A program made the translations under genes and the position numbers. A DNA stretch of 64,000 nucleotides from Pseudomonadota bacterium (GTDB taxonomy: Bacteria; Pseudomonadota; Gammaproteobacteria; Burkholderiales; Burkholderiaceae_E), in assembly GCA_023388075.1 (NCBI GenBank), contig JAEWGX010000034.1, forward strand, positions 1 through 64,000, given 5' to 3'. This document shows positions 9,112-17,686 of this stretch, one piece after another. Within the stretch, counting starts at the first letter, position 1. The number at the start of each line of letters is the position of its first letter. The notes under the pieces are model-generated. The model saw only the letters and a program-made list of their open reading frames with translations. It was not told the origin of the DNA and did no database searches.

Positions 9112-10199
9112 CAGGCGGGCGGCCCGATGAAGTCCTCGCGCACGACGCGGCGCACCCGCGGCGCGATCGCGCAGAGCAATTCGTAGCCGATCGTGCCGGC
9201 GCTGGCGGCAACCTCGTCCACCGACACCTGCGCGCCCCATAGCTCCACGGGCGAGCCGAGGCGCGCGCTTGGGATCGCGTCGATGTCCACCGCCAGCATG
9301 TCCATCGATACTCGACCCACCGTGCCGGTGCGCACGCCCGCGACGGCGACGGGTGTCCCGGTGGGCGCGACCCGCGGATAGCCGTCCGCATAGCCGCAAT
9401 CCACGATACCGATACGCATCCGGGACGGCGCGGTGAAGGAGGAGCCGTAGCCCACGCTGTCCCCCGGAGCGAGATCGCGTACGGCGATCAGGCGCCCGGT
9501 GAGCGACATGGCCGGACGCAGCCCGAAGGAGGCGGCGCCGCGGTCGGCGAACGGCGTCGCGCCGTAGAGGATGATCCCCGGCCGTACCCAGTCGCGGTGC
9601 GCCTGCGGCACGGTCAGCACGGCCGCGGAGTTCGCCAGGCTGCGTTCTCCCGGCAGACCCGCCGTCGCGGCGTCGAAGTCCGCGATCGCGCGTGCCGCGC
9701 CGCCGGCCACGTCCGCGTTGGCGAAGTGGCTCATCAGCGCGACCGACTCGACGCCGGGCATGGCCGAGAGACGCGAATGGATCGCGCCCGCGCGCTCGCG
9801 CGGCACGCCGAGCCGATTGAGGCCGGTGTCGACCTTCAGCACCGCCGCGACCGGCTCGCCGCGGTGCGCCTGCAGCCAGCCCACCTGCTCCTCGCAATGC
9901 ACGACGAGCGCAAGGCGAAGTCGCGCCGCGAGCGCCACGTCGTCCTCCTCGAAGGCACCTTCGATCATCAGGATGGGGCGCCGCCAGCCGGCCTCGCGCA
10001 ACCGTGCCGCGCCATCGAACTCGAGCAGCGCGAGTCCATCGGCAGCCGCGAACCCGGTCATGGCTGCGCCGAGCCCGTGGCCGTAGGCCTCGGCCTTCAC
10101 CACCGCCCATGTCCGGGAGCCGGGGGCCGCCGTGCGCGCGACGGCGAGGTTGTGCGCAAGCGCGGCGATCGAGGTGGTGGCGGTGGTGCTTCGGGTCAT
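9111..10199 (-). CDS. alr: Alanine racemase
   Basis: A 362-residue fold-type III PLP enzyme that interconverts L- and D-alanine for peptidoglycan. The PLP lysine is Lys35 in VVKAEAYGHG (the common form is KANAYGHG). The catalytic tyrosine lies in SVGYGSSF within the C-terminal beta domain. The start is ATG 10199; the longer reading frame upstream is not coding. It precedes radA with a one-base overlap, an arrangement common in Betaproteobacteria. It diverges from lplT across about 200 bp. Confidence 0.95.
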   Translation of the reverse strand: MTRSTTATTSIAALAHNLAVARTAAPGSRTWAVVKAEAYGHGLGAAMTGFAAADGLALLEFDGAARLREAGWRRPILMIEGAFEEDDVALAARLRLALVVHCEEQVGWLQAHRGEPVAAVLKVDTGLNRLGVPRERAGAIHSRLSAMPGVESVALMSHFANADVAGGAARAIADFDAATAGLPGERSLANSAAVLTVPQAHRDWVRPGIILYGATPFADRGAASFGLRPAMSLTGRLIAVRDLAPGDSVGYGSSFTAPSRMRIGIVDCGYADGYPRVAPTGTPVAVAGVRTGTVGRVSMDMLAVDIDAIPSARLGSPVELWGAQVSVDEVAASAGTIGYELLCAIAPRVRRVVREDFIGPPA

Positions 10200-10307
10200 G
10201 AGGGAAAGAAGCTCGTCAGGGACCGGGGCTTGCTGGCGGGCGGCACGGGCTCGGCGGGGTCGCGGCCGGGCGCCGGACGGCGGAAGAGCCCGCCGGACCT
10301 TCCATGA

Positions 10308-10313
10308 TATAAC
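10308..10313 (+). promoter_or_regulatory. Possible -10 element of lplT
   Basis: TATAAC (5 of 6 to consensus) is the only AT-rich hexamer in the GC-rich alr-lplT intergenic region. It lies about 94 bp before the lplT ATG. No recognisable -35 is at the right distance. Confidence 0.35.
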
Positions 10314-10406
10314 CACGCCCGGATCGCGAACGGCGGATGGATGCCCGCCGGCTCGAGCCAATCGGAGTGAATCGATGCCAGGCAGGGACGAGACGATGCG
10401 AGGCGC

Positions 10407-11693
10407 ATGAAGCGCGGCTTCTACACGATCATGGCGGCGCAGTTCTTCTCGTCGCTGGCCGACAACGCGCTGCTGATCGCCGCGATGGCGCTTCTCCTGG
10501 AGAACCATTCGCCCGAGTGGGTCGTGCCGTTGCTGAAGCTCTTCTTCACCATCTCGTACGTGATGCTGGCGCCCTTCGTGGGCGCGTTCGCGGACTCGAT
10601 GCCGAAGGGCCGGGTGATGCTGGTGACCAACTTCGTGAAGATCGGAGGGTGCGCCCTCCTCTTCTGGACCGTGCATCCGCTGCTCTCCTACGCCGTCGTC
10701 GGCTTCGGCGCGGCCGCCTATTCCCCGGCCAAGTACGGCATCCTGACCGAGCTGCTGCCCCCGGAGAAGCTCGTCGCCGCCAACGGGTGGATCGAGGGCA
10801 CGACGGTCGCCTCGATCATTCTGGGCACGCTGCTCGGCGGGGCGCTGATCACGCCGAGGATCTCCGGATACCTGCTCGCCCTGGACCTGCCTCTGATCGA
10901 CACCGGGATCACCTCGCCGGCCGAGGCGGCGATCGCGGCCACGGCGGGCATCTATCTCCTGGCCGCGGCCATCAACCTGAAGATCCCCGACACCGGGGCG
11001 CGCTACCCGCACCAGCAGCGTCACCCCCTGCGGCTGATGCGCGAGTTCGTCCACTGCAACCGTACGCTCTGGCGCGACAAGCTCGGACAGATCTCGCTGT
11101 CGGTGACGACGCTCTTCTGGGGCGCTGGTGCCACGCTGCAGTTCATCGTGCTGAAATGGGCGCAGATCCACCTCGGCATGCGGCTCGACCAGGCCGCGAT
11201 CCTGCAAGGCATCGTCGCCGTCGGCGTGGCCGGCGGGGCGATGGGCGCCGCCGCGATCATCCCGCTCAGGCGCTCGCCCCGAGTCCTGCCCTGCGGCGTC
11301 CTGATGGGATTGCTGCTTCCGGTGATGACAGTGGTGTCGTCACTGCCCTTCGCGTTCGCGATGCTGGTCGTGATCGGGGCCCTCGCGGGCTTCTTCGTCG
11401 TCCCGATGAACGCGCTGCTTCAGCACCGCGGCTACGTGCTGATGAGCGCGGGCCATTCGATCGCGGTCCAGAACTTCAACGAGAACCTCAACATCCTGGT
11501 CATGCTCTCGCTCTACGCGGTGCTGCTGCGCCTGGACCTGCATATCAACACCATCGTGGTCCTGTTCGGCTTGTTCGTGGCCACGGCCATGATGATGGTG
11601 ATCCGGTTGCATCGCGCCAACCAGCGCAACTACGATTCCGAGTCGCTGATCGGCGAGCATCCGCATGCCCGCGCCGGCGAGGTCAAGCCGTGA
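10407..11693 (+). CDS. lplT: Lysophospholipid transporter LplT (MFS)
   Basis: A 428-residue, largely hydrophobic major-facilitator protein with about 12 membrane helices. In E. coli, LplT flips lysophospholipids inward across the inner membrane for re-acylation by Aas. The N-terminus FYTIMAAQFFSSLADNALLIAA and the segment ADSMPKGRVM, where MFS motif A falls, are typical of LplT. The re-acylating partner gene aas is not adjacent, unlike in enterobacteria. The start ATG 10407 gives a normal length. It converges on udg across about 50 bp with no clear terminator. Confidence 0.9.
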   Translation: MKRGFYTIMAAQFFSSLADNALLIAAMALLLENHSPEWVVPLLKLFFTISYVMLAPFVGAFADSMPKGRVMLVTNFVKIGGCALLFWTVHPLLSYAVVGFGAAAYSPAKYGILTELLPPEKLVAANGWIEGTTVASIILGTLLGGALITPRISGYLLALDLPLIDTGITSPAEAAIAATAGIYLLAAAINLKIPDTGARYPHQQRHPLRLMREFVHCNRTLWRDKLGQISLSVTTLFWGAGATLQFIVLKWAQIHLGMRLDQAAILQGIVAVGVAGGAMGAAAIIPLRRSPRVLPCGVLMGLLLPVMTVVSSLPFAFAMLVVIGALAGFFVVPMNALLQHRGYVLMSAGHSIAVQNFNENLNILVMLSLYAVLLRLDLHINTIVVLFGLFVATAMMMVIRLHRANQRNYDSESLIGEHPHARAGEVKP

Positions 11694-11745
11694 CGCGTGC
11701 CCGGGCGGAACCGGTGCGTCGGTCGGCGCCAATGGCCCGGACGGC

Positions 11746-12519
11746 TCAGGCGGTCGACCGGCTCGCGACGTCGACCGCGAGGCAGAGATCCTCCCAGCTC
11801 TTGCGCTTGTCCGGGAGGTTGCGCAGCAGGTATGCCGGATGATAGGTGCACACCACCGGGATCCGGCGCTGCTCCCCCGGATAGTGATGCACCCGTTGTC
11901 GCAGCCCCGCGATGCTCGCGTCGGTGCCGAGCACGCCCTGGGCGGCGACCCGGCCGAGCAACAGGATCAGGTCGGGCTGGACCAGCTCGATCTGCCGGCG
12001 CAGGAAGGGCTCGCAGGCGTGCGCCTCCGCGGGCTCGGGGTTGCGGTTGCCCGGCGGGCGGCACTTGACGATGTTGGTGATGAAGACGTCCGACTCGCGC
12101 GCGAGGCCGGCCGCAACGAGCATCTGCGTCAGCAACTGGCCGGCCGCGCCGACGAACGGCTCGCCGCGGGCATCCTCCTCCGCCCCGGGCGCTTCGCCGA
12201 TCAGCATCCAGCGCGCCGTCGCCGGGCCGGTCCCGAAGACCGTGTTGCGACGGGTTTCACAGAGCCCGCAGCGACGGCAGTCGGCGACCTCCGCCTGCAG
12301 TGCCGCCCAGGCGTCTTCGGCCGGCATCGCAGGCAGGGGCGCGACGCGTCCGTGCGACGACGGCTGCGGCACCGCGGCTTGCCCGACCTGCGATTCCGGA
12401 GGCGACGTGACGGGCGGACCGTCGACCTGCGGCTCGGTCGTCGCCGACGCCTCGCGGCGGATCCACAGCGGGCCGAGTTCGAGCGCCTCCCAGGCCCGCA
12501 GCAGGCGCTCATCCACCAT
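11746..12519 (-). CDS. Uracil-DNA glycosylase, family 4 (Fe-S)
   Basis: A 257-residue family 4 UDG, which removes uracil from DNA and carries a 4Fe-4S cluster. Motif 1 is GEAPGAEEDARGEPFVGAAG and motif 2 is HPAYLLR. Likely cluster cysteines are Cys81 and Cys84 in CRRCGLC, plus those in NIVKCRPPGNRNP and HACEPF. The first 75 residues form a Pro/Ser-rich linker extension. The gene start overlaps the end of rimI by 11 bp, making it the last of the tsaB-rimI-udg operon. Confidence 0.93.
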   Translation of the reverse strand: MVDERLLRAWEALELGPLWIRREASATTEPQVDGPPVTSPPESQVGQAAVPQPSSHGRVAPLPAMPAEDAWAALQAEVADCRRCGLCETRRNTVFGTGPATARWMLIGEAPGAEEDARGEPFVGAAGQLLTQMLVAAGLARESDVFITNIVKCRPPGNRNPEPAEAHACEPFLRRQIELVQPDLILLLGRVAAQGVLGTDASIAGLRQRVHHYPGEQRRIPVVCTYHPAYLLRNLPDKRKSWEDLCLAVDVASRSTA

Positions 12520-13075
12520 GAGGGACCCCGGGAAGCCATGGCGCGTGCAGCGGCAGCGTGCCGCGCATGACGATCGCGTCTTCGCGCCTGCCGTCGAAGA
12601 ACGGGTAGTAGCCGCGGCGCACGCCGATGCGCTCCAGGCCGACGCGATCGTAGAGGCGAAGCGCCCGGGCGTTCGATGGCCTGACCTCGAGCAGCAGCGC
12701 CGTGGCGCCGCGCCTGCCGACGTCGTCCGCGATCCAGCGGAGGGACCATTCACCCTGGCCGCGCCCCTGCCGCGCCCGCACGACGCTCAGGTTGAGGAGG
12801 TGCACCTCGTCCGGGCTCCACATCAGCACGCTGTAGCCCGCAAGCCGCCGCGCTTCGTCGATGAAGCACCACGCATCGTAGCCGGCAGCGAGCGAGTCGC
12901 TGAAGTTGCCCCGCGTCCACGGAAAGTCGTAGATCTCGACCTCGTGCCGCATGACCTCGTCCAGGTCCGCGGGTGTCATCGGCCGCACGGCGAGCGGCTG
13001 CGCCGGGGCGAGGCCGGGGAGGATGCTCGCGTACTGCGTGCCCTGGGACCGGGATCCCGTGTCGCCCATCGGCAT
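12509..13075 (-). CDS. rimI: Ribosomal protein S18-alanine N-acetyltransferase RimI
   Basis: A 188-residue GNAT acetyltransferase that acetylates the N-terminal alanine of ribosomal protein S18. Family sequences include RPMTPADLDEVMRHEVEIYDFPW, the acetyl-CoA region VVRARQGRGQG and the C-terminal SNARALRLYDRVGLERIGVRRGYY. The ATG at 13075 overlaps the tsaB TGA by one base; a second in-frame ATG lies at 13069. The pairing of tsaB with rimI is widespread and supports both names. Confidence 0.93.
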   Translation of the reverse strand: MPMGDTGSRSQGTQYASILPGLAPAQPLAVRPMTPADLDEVMRHEVEIYDFPWTRGNFSDSLAAGYDAWCFIDEARRLAGYSVLMWSPDEVHLLNLSVVRARQGRGQGEWSLRWIADDVGRRGATALLLEVRPSNARALRLYDRVGLERIGVRRGYYPFFDGRREDAIVMRGTLPLHAPWLPGVPHGG

Positions 13076-13971
13076 CACCCCCGCGCCGCCTCGGCCGCGC
13101 CGGATGCGCGTTCGACCGCCCTCAGGCGCTGCTCCCGCAAGTCGAGCGCGACCTTGTCGCGCACGTACACGGGCAGTGCGGCTTCGGGCGGGCCGCCGGC
13201 GGGTGCGCCGCGGCTGGTCGCCACCGCGAGCACCGCATCGGCGGTCGGCCCGCGCCGGCCCGCCGCTTCGGGATCCAGGCCGGCGGACGATGCCCATTGC
13301 GCGAGTGCCGGCACGACGACGAAGGCGTTCCCGGCGGCGACGCAGGCCGCGCCCTCGCCGCGGAACCGCTCGAAGGCCGCGATCGCCTCGGCGGCGCTGC
13401 CGACGAGCGGTCCGGCCAGCGGCTCGGGATGCGCGCCGGCGCGGCAGCGATGGACTGCGTAGTAGCACTCGCCCATGCGGGCATCGATCGCGCCCAACTG
13501 GAGCCATTCGGCGCCGGGCTCGCGCCAGCCCGGCGCCTGGGCGGCCATGGCCGCGAAGGAGCAGATGCCGGCCACCGGCAACGAGAGCGCGAGGCCGAGA
13601 CCCTGGACCAGCCCGGCCGCGACGCGCAGCGAGGTGAAGGCGCCCGGTCCCTGCGCGAAGGCAAGCCCTGTCACCTGGGAGAGCCGGATGGAAGCTCGCG
13701 ACAGCAATCGATCCAGCAGCACCAACGCGTCACGCGACGCGAGCGGGCCCTGTGCCTGCGCCGTGCTCCGCACGCCGGGATGCTGGCGCTCGGGCTGGCG
13801 CGACCAGAATTCCGTGGACGCGGCCCGTTCGGTCCCGAGCGCCACGGAGCAGTCGTCCGCGTGGATGGAAAGCGCGAGCAGCAGCGGGGCGACGCTTGCC
13901 TCGATGGCAGGTGGGGCGCCCTCCGGGGACGAGGAGGATGAACCGTGGGGCGATTCGGGGAACGGTACCAT
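13075..13971 (-). CDS. tsaB: tRNA t6A37 threonylcarbamoyladenosine synthesis protein TsaB
   Basis: A 298-residue ASKHA-fold protein that partners TsaD and TsaE in making t6A at position 37 of ANN-decoding tRNAs. It shows the family pattern LLALSIHADDCSVALG, then VTGLAFAQGPGAFTSLRVAAGLVQGL, which is the TsaB signature around GPGSFT (here GPGAFT). It is longer than E. coli TsaB (231 residues) because of an N-terminal Ser/Pro-rich extension of about 28 residues and an Ala-rich C-terminus. It is the first gene of the tsaB-rimI-udg operon. Confidence 0.93.
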   Translation of the reverse strand: MVPFPESPHGSSSSSPEGAPPAIEASVAPLLLALSIHADDCSVALGTERAASTEFWSRQPERQHPGVRSTAQAQGPLASRDALVLLDRLLSRASIRLSQVTGLAFAQGPGAFTSLRVAAGLVQGLGLALSLPVAGICSFAAMAAQAPGWREPGAEWLQLGAIDARMGECYYAVHRCRAGAHPEPLAGPLVGSAAEAIAAFERFRGEGAACVAAGNAFVVVPALAQWASSAGLDPEAAGRRGPTADAVLAVATSRGAPAGGPPEAALPVYVRDKVALDLREQRLRAVERASGAAEAARG

Positions 13972-14010
13972 CCCCCGATTCTAGGAGACCCGGCGCGGCC
14001 GCGCCGTCAG

Positions 14011-14601
14011 TCAGTCCGAGGCGAAGGTGCCCGGGCGCGGCAGCCGGCGCAGTTGCTCGCGCAACCGCAACCGCTCGTCCTCGGTGAGCCGGACCTTGCC
14101 CACCGGCGCGACGGTGGCGGCGTCGAGCGGCGCCAGCGGAGGGGCGACGTCCGGCGCGGCAATCGGGCCGTCCACCAGCGGTCCACCGCCTGGCCGGGCC
14201 GGCGGGCCAGGGAGCGCCGAAGCCGGCTCGACCGGCAAGGCGGACGCCGGATCCAGGACCGGGTTGACGGCGGGCACGACCACCGGCGTCGCCGCTGGCG
14301 CGATCGTTGGCGCGATGGAGGGCGCAAGGCCGGGCGCGACGGTGGCCGGGTCAGCCGGCTCCACGCCGGGCCGCTCGGCACCGCGTTCAAGCCCGTAGTG
14401 CTCCAGCAGCTGCCGCCGCAGCTCCTGGCCGCGAATGGGGTTCTCCCGCATCTGCGCTGCCGGCTCCGTGCGACCGACCGCCAAGGCGGCTTGCGGCCAG
14501 GCCAGCACGCCCGCCAGCGTGGCCATGCCGAGCACCCGCGCCACCGGGCGGCTGCGTGCCTGCGCGGCGATCACGTTGGGCTTGACCTTGGGCGAGGACA
14601 T
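14011..14601 (-). CDS. Hypothetical secreted Ala/Pro-rich protein
   Basis: 196 residues from ATG 14601. A Sec-type signal (MSSPKVKPNV then a hydrophobic stretch ending AALAV, cleavage near residue 41) suggests export to the periplasm. The middle (about residues 75-160) is a low-complexity Ala/Pro/Val segment with near-repeats such as LAPSIAPTIAP. The C-terminus LTEDERLRLREQLRRL resembles the conserved tail of small periplasmic proteins found in many Burkholderiales. No catalytic motif is visible and no function can be assigned. A longer start upstream (14670) would destroy the signal peptide. Confidence 0.6.
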   Translation of the reverse strand: MSSPKVKPNVIAAQARSRPVARVLGMATLAGVLAWPQAALAVGRTEPAAQMRENPIRGQELRRQLLEHYGLERGAERPGVEPADPATVAPGLAPSIAPTIAPAATPVVVPAVNPVLDPASALPVEPASALPGPPARPGGGPLVDGPIAAPDVAPPLAPLDAATVAPVGKVRLTEDERLRLREQLRRLPRPGTFASD

Positions 14602-14723
14602 GAGACGAGGATACGCCACGGGGCAGGAAAAAACAGCGACGTATTCGACGCTTGGCGGATTCAGCAACACGACCGGGGCGGCATTGCGTTCGGCATTCTA
14701 GGGACCTTCGTCGCGGACGAGTG

Positions 14724-14868
14724 GTAAGCGATGTGCCGACGGGTGGTCGGTTCCGTAAGCTTCGTAAGCCGGCCATGCGCCGCGGCGGTCAAGGCATCGC
14801 GAGGGGTAAGGTCTGTAACAAGTCGTAATCCTGATGGCCTCAGGTGACCTGCCGCGGCGCATTTGTAA
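14724..14868. promoter_or_regulatory. Array of seven GTAA motifs upstream of risA (likely OmpR-type binding region)
   Basis: The 300-bp gap 14602-14901 has no gene. It contains GTAA at 14724, 14755, 14764, 14806, 14815, 14825 and 14865, all on the plus strand. Several are spaced 9-10 bp apart, and two copies of TGTAACA (14814 and 14864) are exactly 50 bp apart. OmpR-family regulators bind tandem half-sites about 10 bp apart, and the E. coli OmpR site contains TGTAAC. Autoregulation by the risA product is therefore plausible. This assignment is inference from pattern only. Confidence 0.5.
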
Positions 14869-14901
14869 CACGGCCGGGAGGAACCCGATATCATCGTTTT
14901 C

Positions 14902-15615
14902 ATGAATCGCAACACCCGGAAACTGCTCGTCGTCGACGACGACGCAAAGCTGCGCGAGCTGCTGCAGCGCTATCTCTCCGAACAGCAATTCGAGGTCTCG
15001 CTCGCCGCGGACGCGACGGCGATGAACCGCCTGATGCAGCGCGAGGCCTATGACCTGATCATTCTTGACCAGATGCTGCCCGGCGAGGAAGGCCTCTCCA
15101 TCATCCGTCGCCTGCGTGCCGCGAGCGACCGCACGCCGATCATCATGCTCACCGCCAAGGGCGACGACGTGGATCGCATCATCGGCCTCGAGATGGGCGC
15201 GGACGACTACGTGCCCAAGCCGTTCAATCCGCGCGAGCTGGTCGCGCGCATCCACGCCGTGCTGCGTCGCCAGAGCCATACCGAGGCGCCGGGCGCTCCG
15301 GCGCAGGACGCCGGCGTGGTCAACTTCGGCGCCTTCGCGTTCGATCTCGCCACGCGCACGCTCTCGCGCGACGGCGAGCGCGTCAATCTCACCACCGGCG
15401 AGTTCTCGGTGCTCAAGGTACTGGTGCGCCACCCGCGCGTTCCGCTGTCGCGCGAGAAGCTGATGCTGCTCGCGCGCGGCCGGGAATACGGCGCCTTCGA
15501 CCGGAGCCTCGACGTGCAGATCTCCCGGTTGCGCAAGCTGATCGAGCCGGATCCCCAGAACCCGCGCTTCATCCAGACGGTCTGGGGCGTAGGCTACGTG
15601 TTCGTGCCCGAGTGA
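14902..15615 (+). CDS. OmpR-family response regulator (RisA/OmpR-like)
   Basis: A 237-residue regulator with an N-terminal receiver domain and a C-terminal winged helix (about residues 140-235). The acidic pocket is Asp12-Asp14, the phosphoacceptor Asp56 in LIILDQMLPGEEG, the switch Thr in IIMLTAKG, and the conserved Lys in PKPFNPRELVARIHAVLRR. The DNA-binding part has TTGEFSVLKVLVRHP and VQISRLRKLIEPDP. It most resembles OmpR and the Burkholderiales RisA subtype. The partner kinase follows 68 bp downstream. GTAA motifs upstream may be its own binding sites. Confidence 0.92.
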   Translation: MNRNTRKLLVVDDDAKLRELLQRYLSEQQFEVSLAADATAMNRLMQREAYDLIILDQMLPGEEGLSIIRRLRAASDRTPIIMLTAKGDDVDRIIGLEMGADDYVPKPFNPRELVARIHAVLRRQSHTEAPGAPAQDAGVVNFGAFAFDLATRTLSRDGERVNLTTGEFSVLKVLVRHPRVPLSREKLMLLARGREYGAFDRSLDVQISRLRKLIEPDPQNPRFIQTVWGVGYVFVPE

Positions 15616-15683
15616 CCGGGTTTCCCAGCGCCTGAGCCGGTAGGTCGCTCGGGCGGGAAGCCCACCGCCAAACGAGGTCGCCG

Positions 15684-17135
15684 CTGAGACTCAGCCTTTT
15701 CTGGCGGACCTTCGCCCTGATCGGCCTGCTCATCGCGGTCAGCCTGGGCGCGTGGTACCAGCTCTATCGCGTCTTCGAGCGCGAGCCGCAGACCGCGCGC
15801 TTCGCCTGGGAGATCGCCTCCATCGTCAACCTGACGCGCGCCGGGCTGGTCAGCGCTGTCGGCGACCGTCGCCGCGAGCTGCTGGTGGACCTGGAGCGCA
15901 ACGAGGGAGTGCGCGTCTATCCGCTCGAGCCGCAGGACAAGATCGAGCAGTGGCCGGACCGGCAGGTGGGACAGCTCGTGGAAGCCAAGCTGAAGGAGCT
16001 GCTGGGTCCGCGCACGCTCGTGGCGAGCAAGGTCAATGGCGAGAAGGCGCTCTGGGTGAGCTTCGATATCGCCGGCGACGAGTACTGGCTGATCGCGGAT
16101 CCCAAGCGGCTCGAGCGGCAGCTTGGCGGCAACTGGATGGAGGTCACGGCCACCGCCGTGCTGCTCGCCTTGATCGGCGCCATCCTGATCAGTCGCCTGG
16201 TCAACCGGCCGCTTGCGAACCTCGCACGCGAGATCGGCAAGCTCGCCCGCGGCGAGCGGCCGTCGCGGTTGCGCGAAAGCGGCCCGACCGAGATCTCCGA
16301 GCTCAACCGGCGGTTCAACCAGCTGGCCGGCGACCTGCAGGCGATGGAGGGTGACCGCGCCGTCGTCCTGGCCGGCGTCTCGCACGACATCCGTACGCCG
16401 CTCACCCGCCTGCGGCTTGAAATCGAGCTGAGCGGGCTGGACGAGGAGAGCAAGGCCTCGATGGTGGAGGAGATCGACCGGATCGATTCCATCGTGCGGC
16501 AGTTCATCGAGTACGCGCGTCCGCTCGAGTTCACGATCGAGGCGGTTCCGATCGAACCGGTGGTCGAGCACCTGCTGCGCGCCTACTCGCGGGAGCGGGC
16601 CGAGGGCATGATGCAGATCCAGGTGCGGCTGGAATCGCGCCTGTCCTGGCAGGGCAACGCGATCTTCCTCCAGCGCATCCTCGCCAACCTGCTGGACAAC
16701 GCGGTCAAGTACGGCAAGTCGCCGCGCGACGGCGTCGTCCGGATCGACCTGCTGGGCCGTCGTCGCGGCCGCCAGGTGGAGTTGGTGGTGCGCGACCAGG
16801 GCGCCGGCGTGCCCTCGGAGGCGCTCGAGCGACTGTCGCGACCGTTCGCGCGGCTCGACACCGAGCGTGGTGGCATCGGCGGCTCGGGCCTTGGCCTCGC
16901 GGTGGTGAACCGGCTGGCGCGCCGCGCGGGCGGCGAGCTGGTGCTGGAGAATGCCTCGGCCGGCGGCCTGCTCGCGCGGGTGACGCTGCAGGACCAGGGG
17001 TCGCATGCGTTGCTCTCCGGGCCGGCCGGCGGCATCACCAAGGCGGGGCCGCTGCCGGCCGGCGGCGCGACCGGGCTCGCCCCCAGGCCGGTGCCGACCG
17101 GGCACCCCGGCATCGGAGCCGGCACCGAGGTCTGA
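15684..17135 (+). CDS. Sensor histidine kinase (EnvZ/RisS-like), probable CTG start
   Basis: Open frame from 15636 to 17135 with no ATG, GTG or TTG before GTG 15885. Starting there would remove the first membrane helix, yet the upstream frame reads LSLFWRTFALIGLLIAVSLGAWYQ, the expected RisS/EnvZ N-terminus. I place the start at CTG 15684, 6 bp after an AGG ribosome-binding element; this gives 483 residues. The order is TM1 (about 8-27), periplasmic sensor, TM2 (about 153-173), HAMP, HisKA with His234 in GVSHDIRTPLTRLR, then the ATPase domain with NLLDNAVKYG and GGSGLGLAVVNRLA. It phosphorylates the regulator encoded just upstream. Confidence 0.85.
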   Translation: MRLSLFWRTFALIGLLIAVSLGAWYQLYRVFEREPQTARFAWEIASIVNLTRAGLVSAVGDRRRELLVDLERNEGVRVYPLEPQDKIEQWPDRQVGQLVEAKLKELLGPRTLVASKVNGEKALWVSFDIAGDEYWLIADPKRLERQLGGNWMEVTATAVLLALIGAILISRLVNRPLANLAREIGKLARGERPSRLRESGPTEISELNRRFNQLAGDLQAMEGDRAVVLAGVSHDIRTPLTRLRLEIELSGLDEESKASMVEEIDRIDSIVRQFIEYARPLEFTIEAVPIEPVVEHLLRAYSRERAEGMMQIQVRLESRLSWQGNAIFLQRILANLLDNAVKYGKSPRDGVVRIDLLGRRRGRQVELVVRDQGAGVPSEALERLSRPFARLDTERGGIGGSGLGLAVVNRLARRAGGELVLENASAGGLLARVTLQDQGSHALLSGPAGGITKAGPLPAGGATGLAPRPVPTGHPGIGAGTEV

Positions 17136-17161
17136 GAGGCCCGCCCCGCGGCGGGCGTCTG

Positions 17162-17686
17162 CTATCCAGGCCCGGTCGCTTTCACCAGCAACACGGCAGC
17201 CTGGGCCTCGATCGCTTCGCCTCGTCCCAGGTAGCCCAGCCGCTCGTTGGTCTTGGCCTTCACGTTGACGCATTCGGGCGCGCACTGGAGGGCCTGCGCG
17301 ATGCACGCCTTCATTGCCGGCAGGTACGGCGCGAGCTTCGGCGCCTGCGCGATCACCGTGGCATCGACGTTGCCCGCCACGAAGCCGGCGGCCCGCGCGC
17401 GCTCCATGGCTTGGCCGAGCAGCACCCTGCTGTCCGCGTCCCGCCAGGCCGGGTCGGTATCGGGAAACAGTCCGCCGATATCTCCAAGACCGGCCGCGCC
17501 CAGCACCGCGTCGGTGATCGCATGCAGCAGGACGTCCGCGTCGGAGTGGCCCAGCAGGCCGCGGGGATGGTCGATGCGCACCCCGCCGATCACCAGCGCG
17601 CGGCCCGGTACCAGGGCGTGCACGTCATAGCCCTGCCCGATCCGCCAGGGCGGTTCGGCCGGCCGCACGGGCCCGGGCTCGCTCAC
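17162..17686 (-). CDS. ispF: 2-C-methyl-D-erythritol 2,4-cyclodiphosphate synthase IspF
   Basis: A 174-residue enzyme of the MEP isoprenoid pathway that forms the cyclodiphosphate ring. Metal ligands Asp21 and His23 are in GQGYDVHAL, and HSDADVLLHAITDAVLGAAGLGDIG is the family signature. The C-terminus NVKAKTNERLGYLGRGEAIEAQA is also typical. GTG 17686 overlaps the ispD stop by 4 bases, giving coupled translation and a short N-terminal extension compared with the 159-residue E. coli enzyme. IPP from this pathway would feed the squalene genes at 4.5 kb. Confidence 0.95.
   Translation of the reverse strand: MSEPGPVRPAEPPWRIGQGYDVHALVPGRALVIGGVRIDHPRGLLGHSDADVLLHAITDAVLGAAGLGDIGGLFPDTDPAWRDADSRVLLGQAMERARAAGFVAGNVDATVIAQAPKLAPYLPAMKACIAQALQCAPECVNVKAKTNERLGYLGRGEAIEAQAAVLLVKATGPG

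Noticed and set aside
9112..10110. Upstream extension of the radA frame through alr
   Set aside because: The real radA start overlaps the alr stop; the extension reads alr in the wrong frame.
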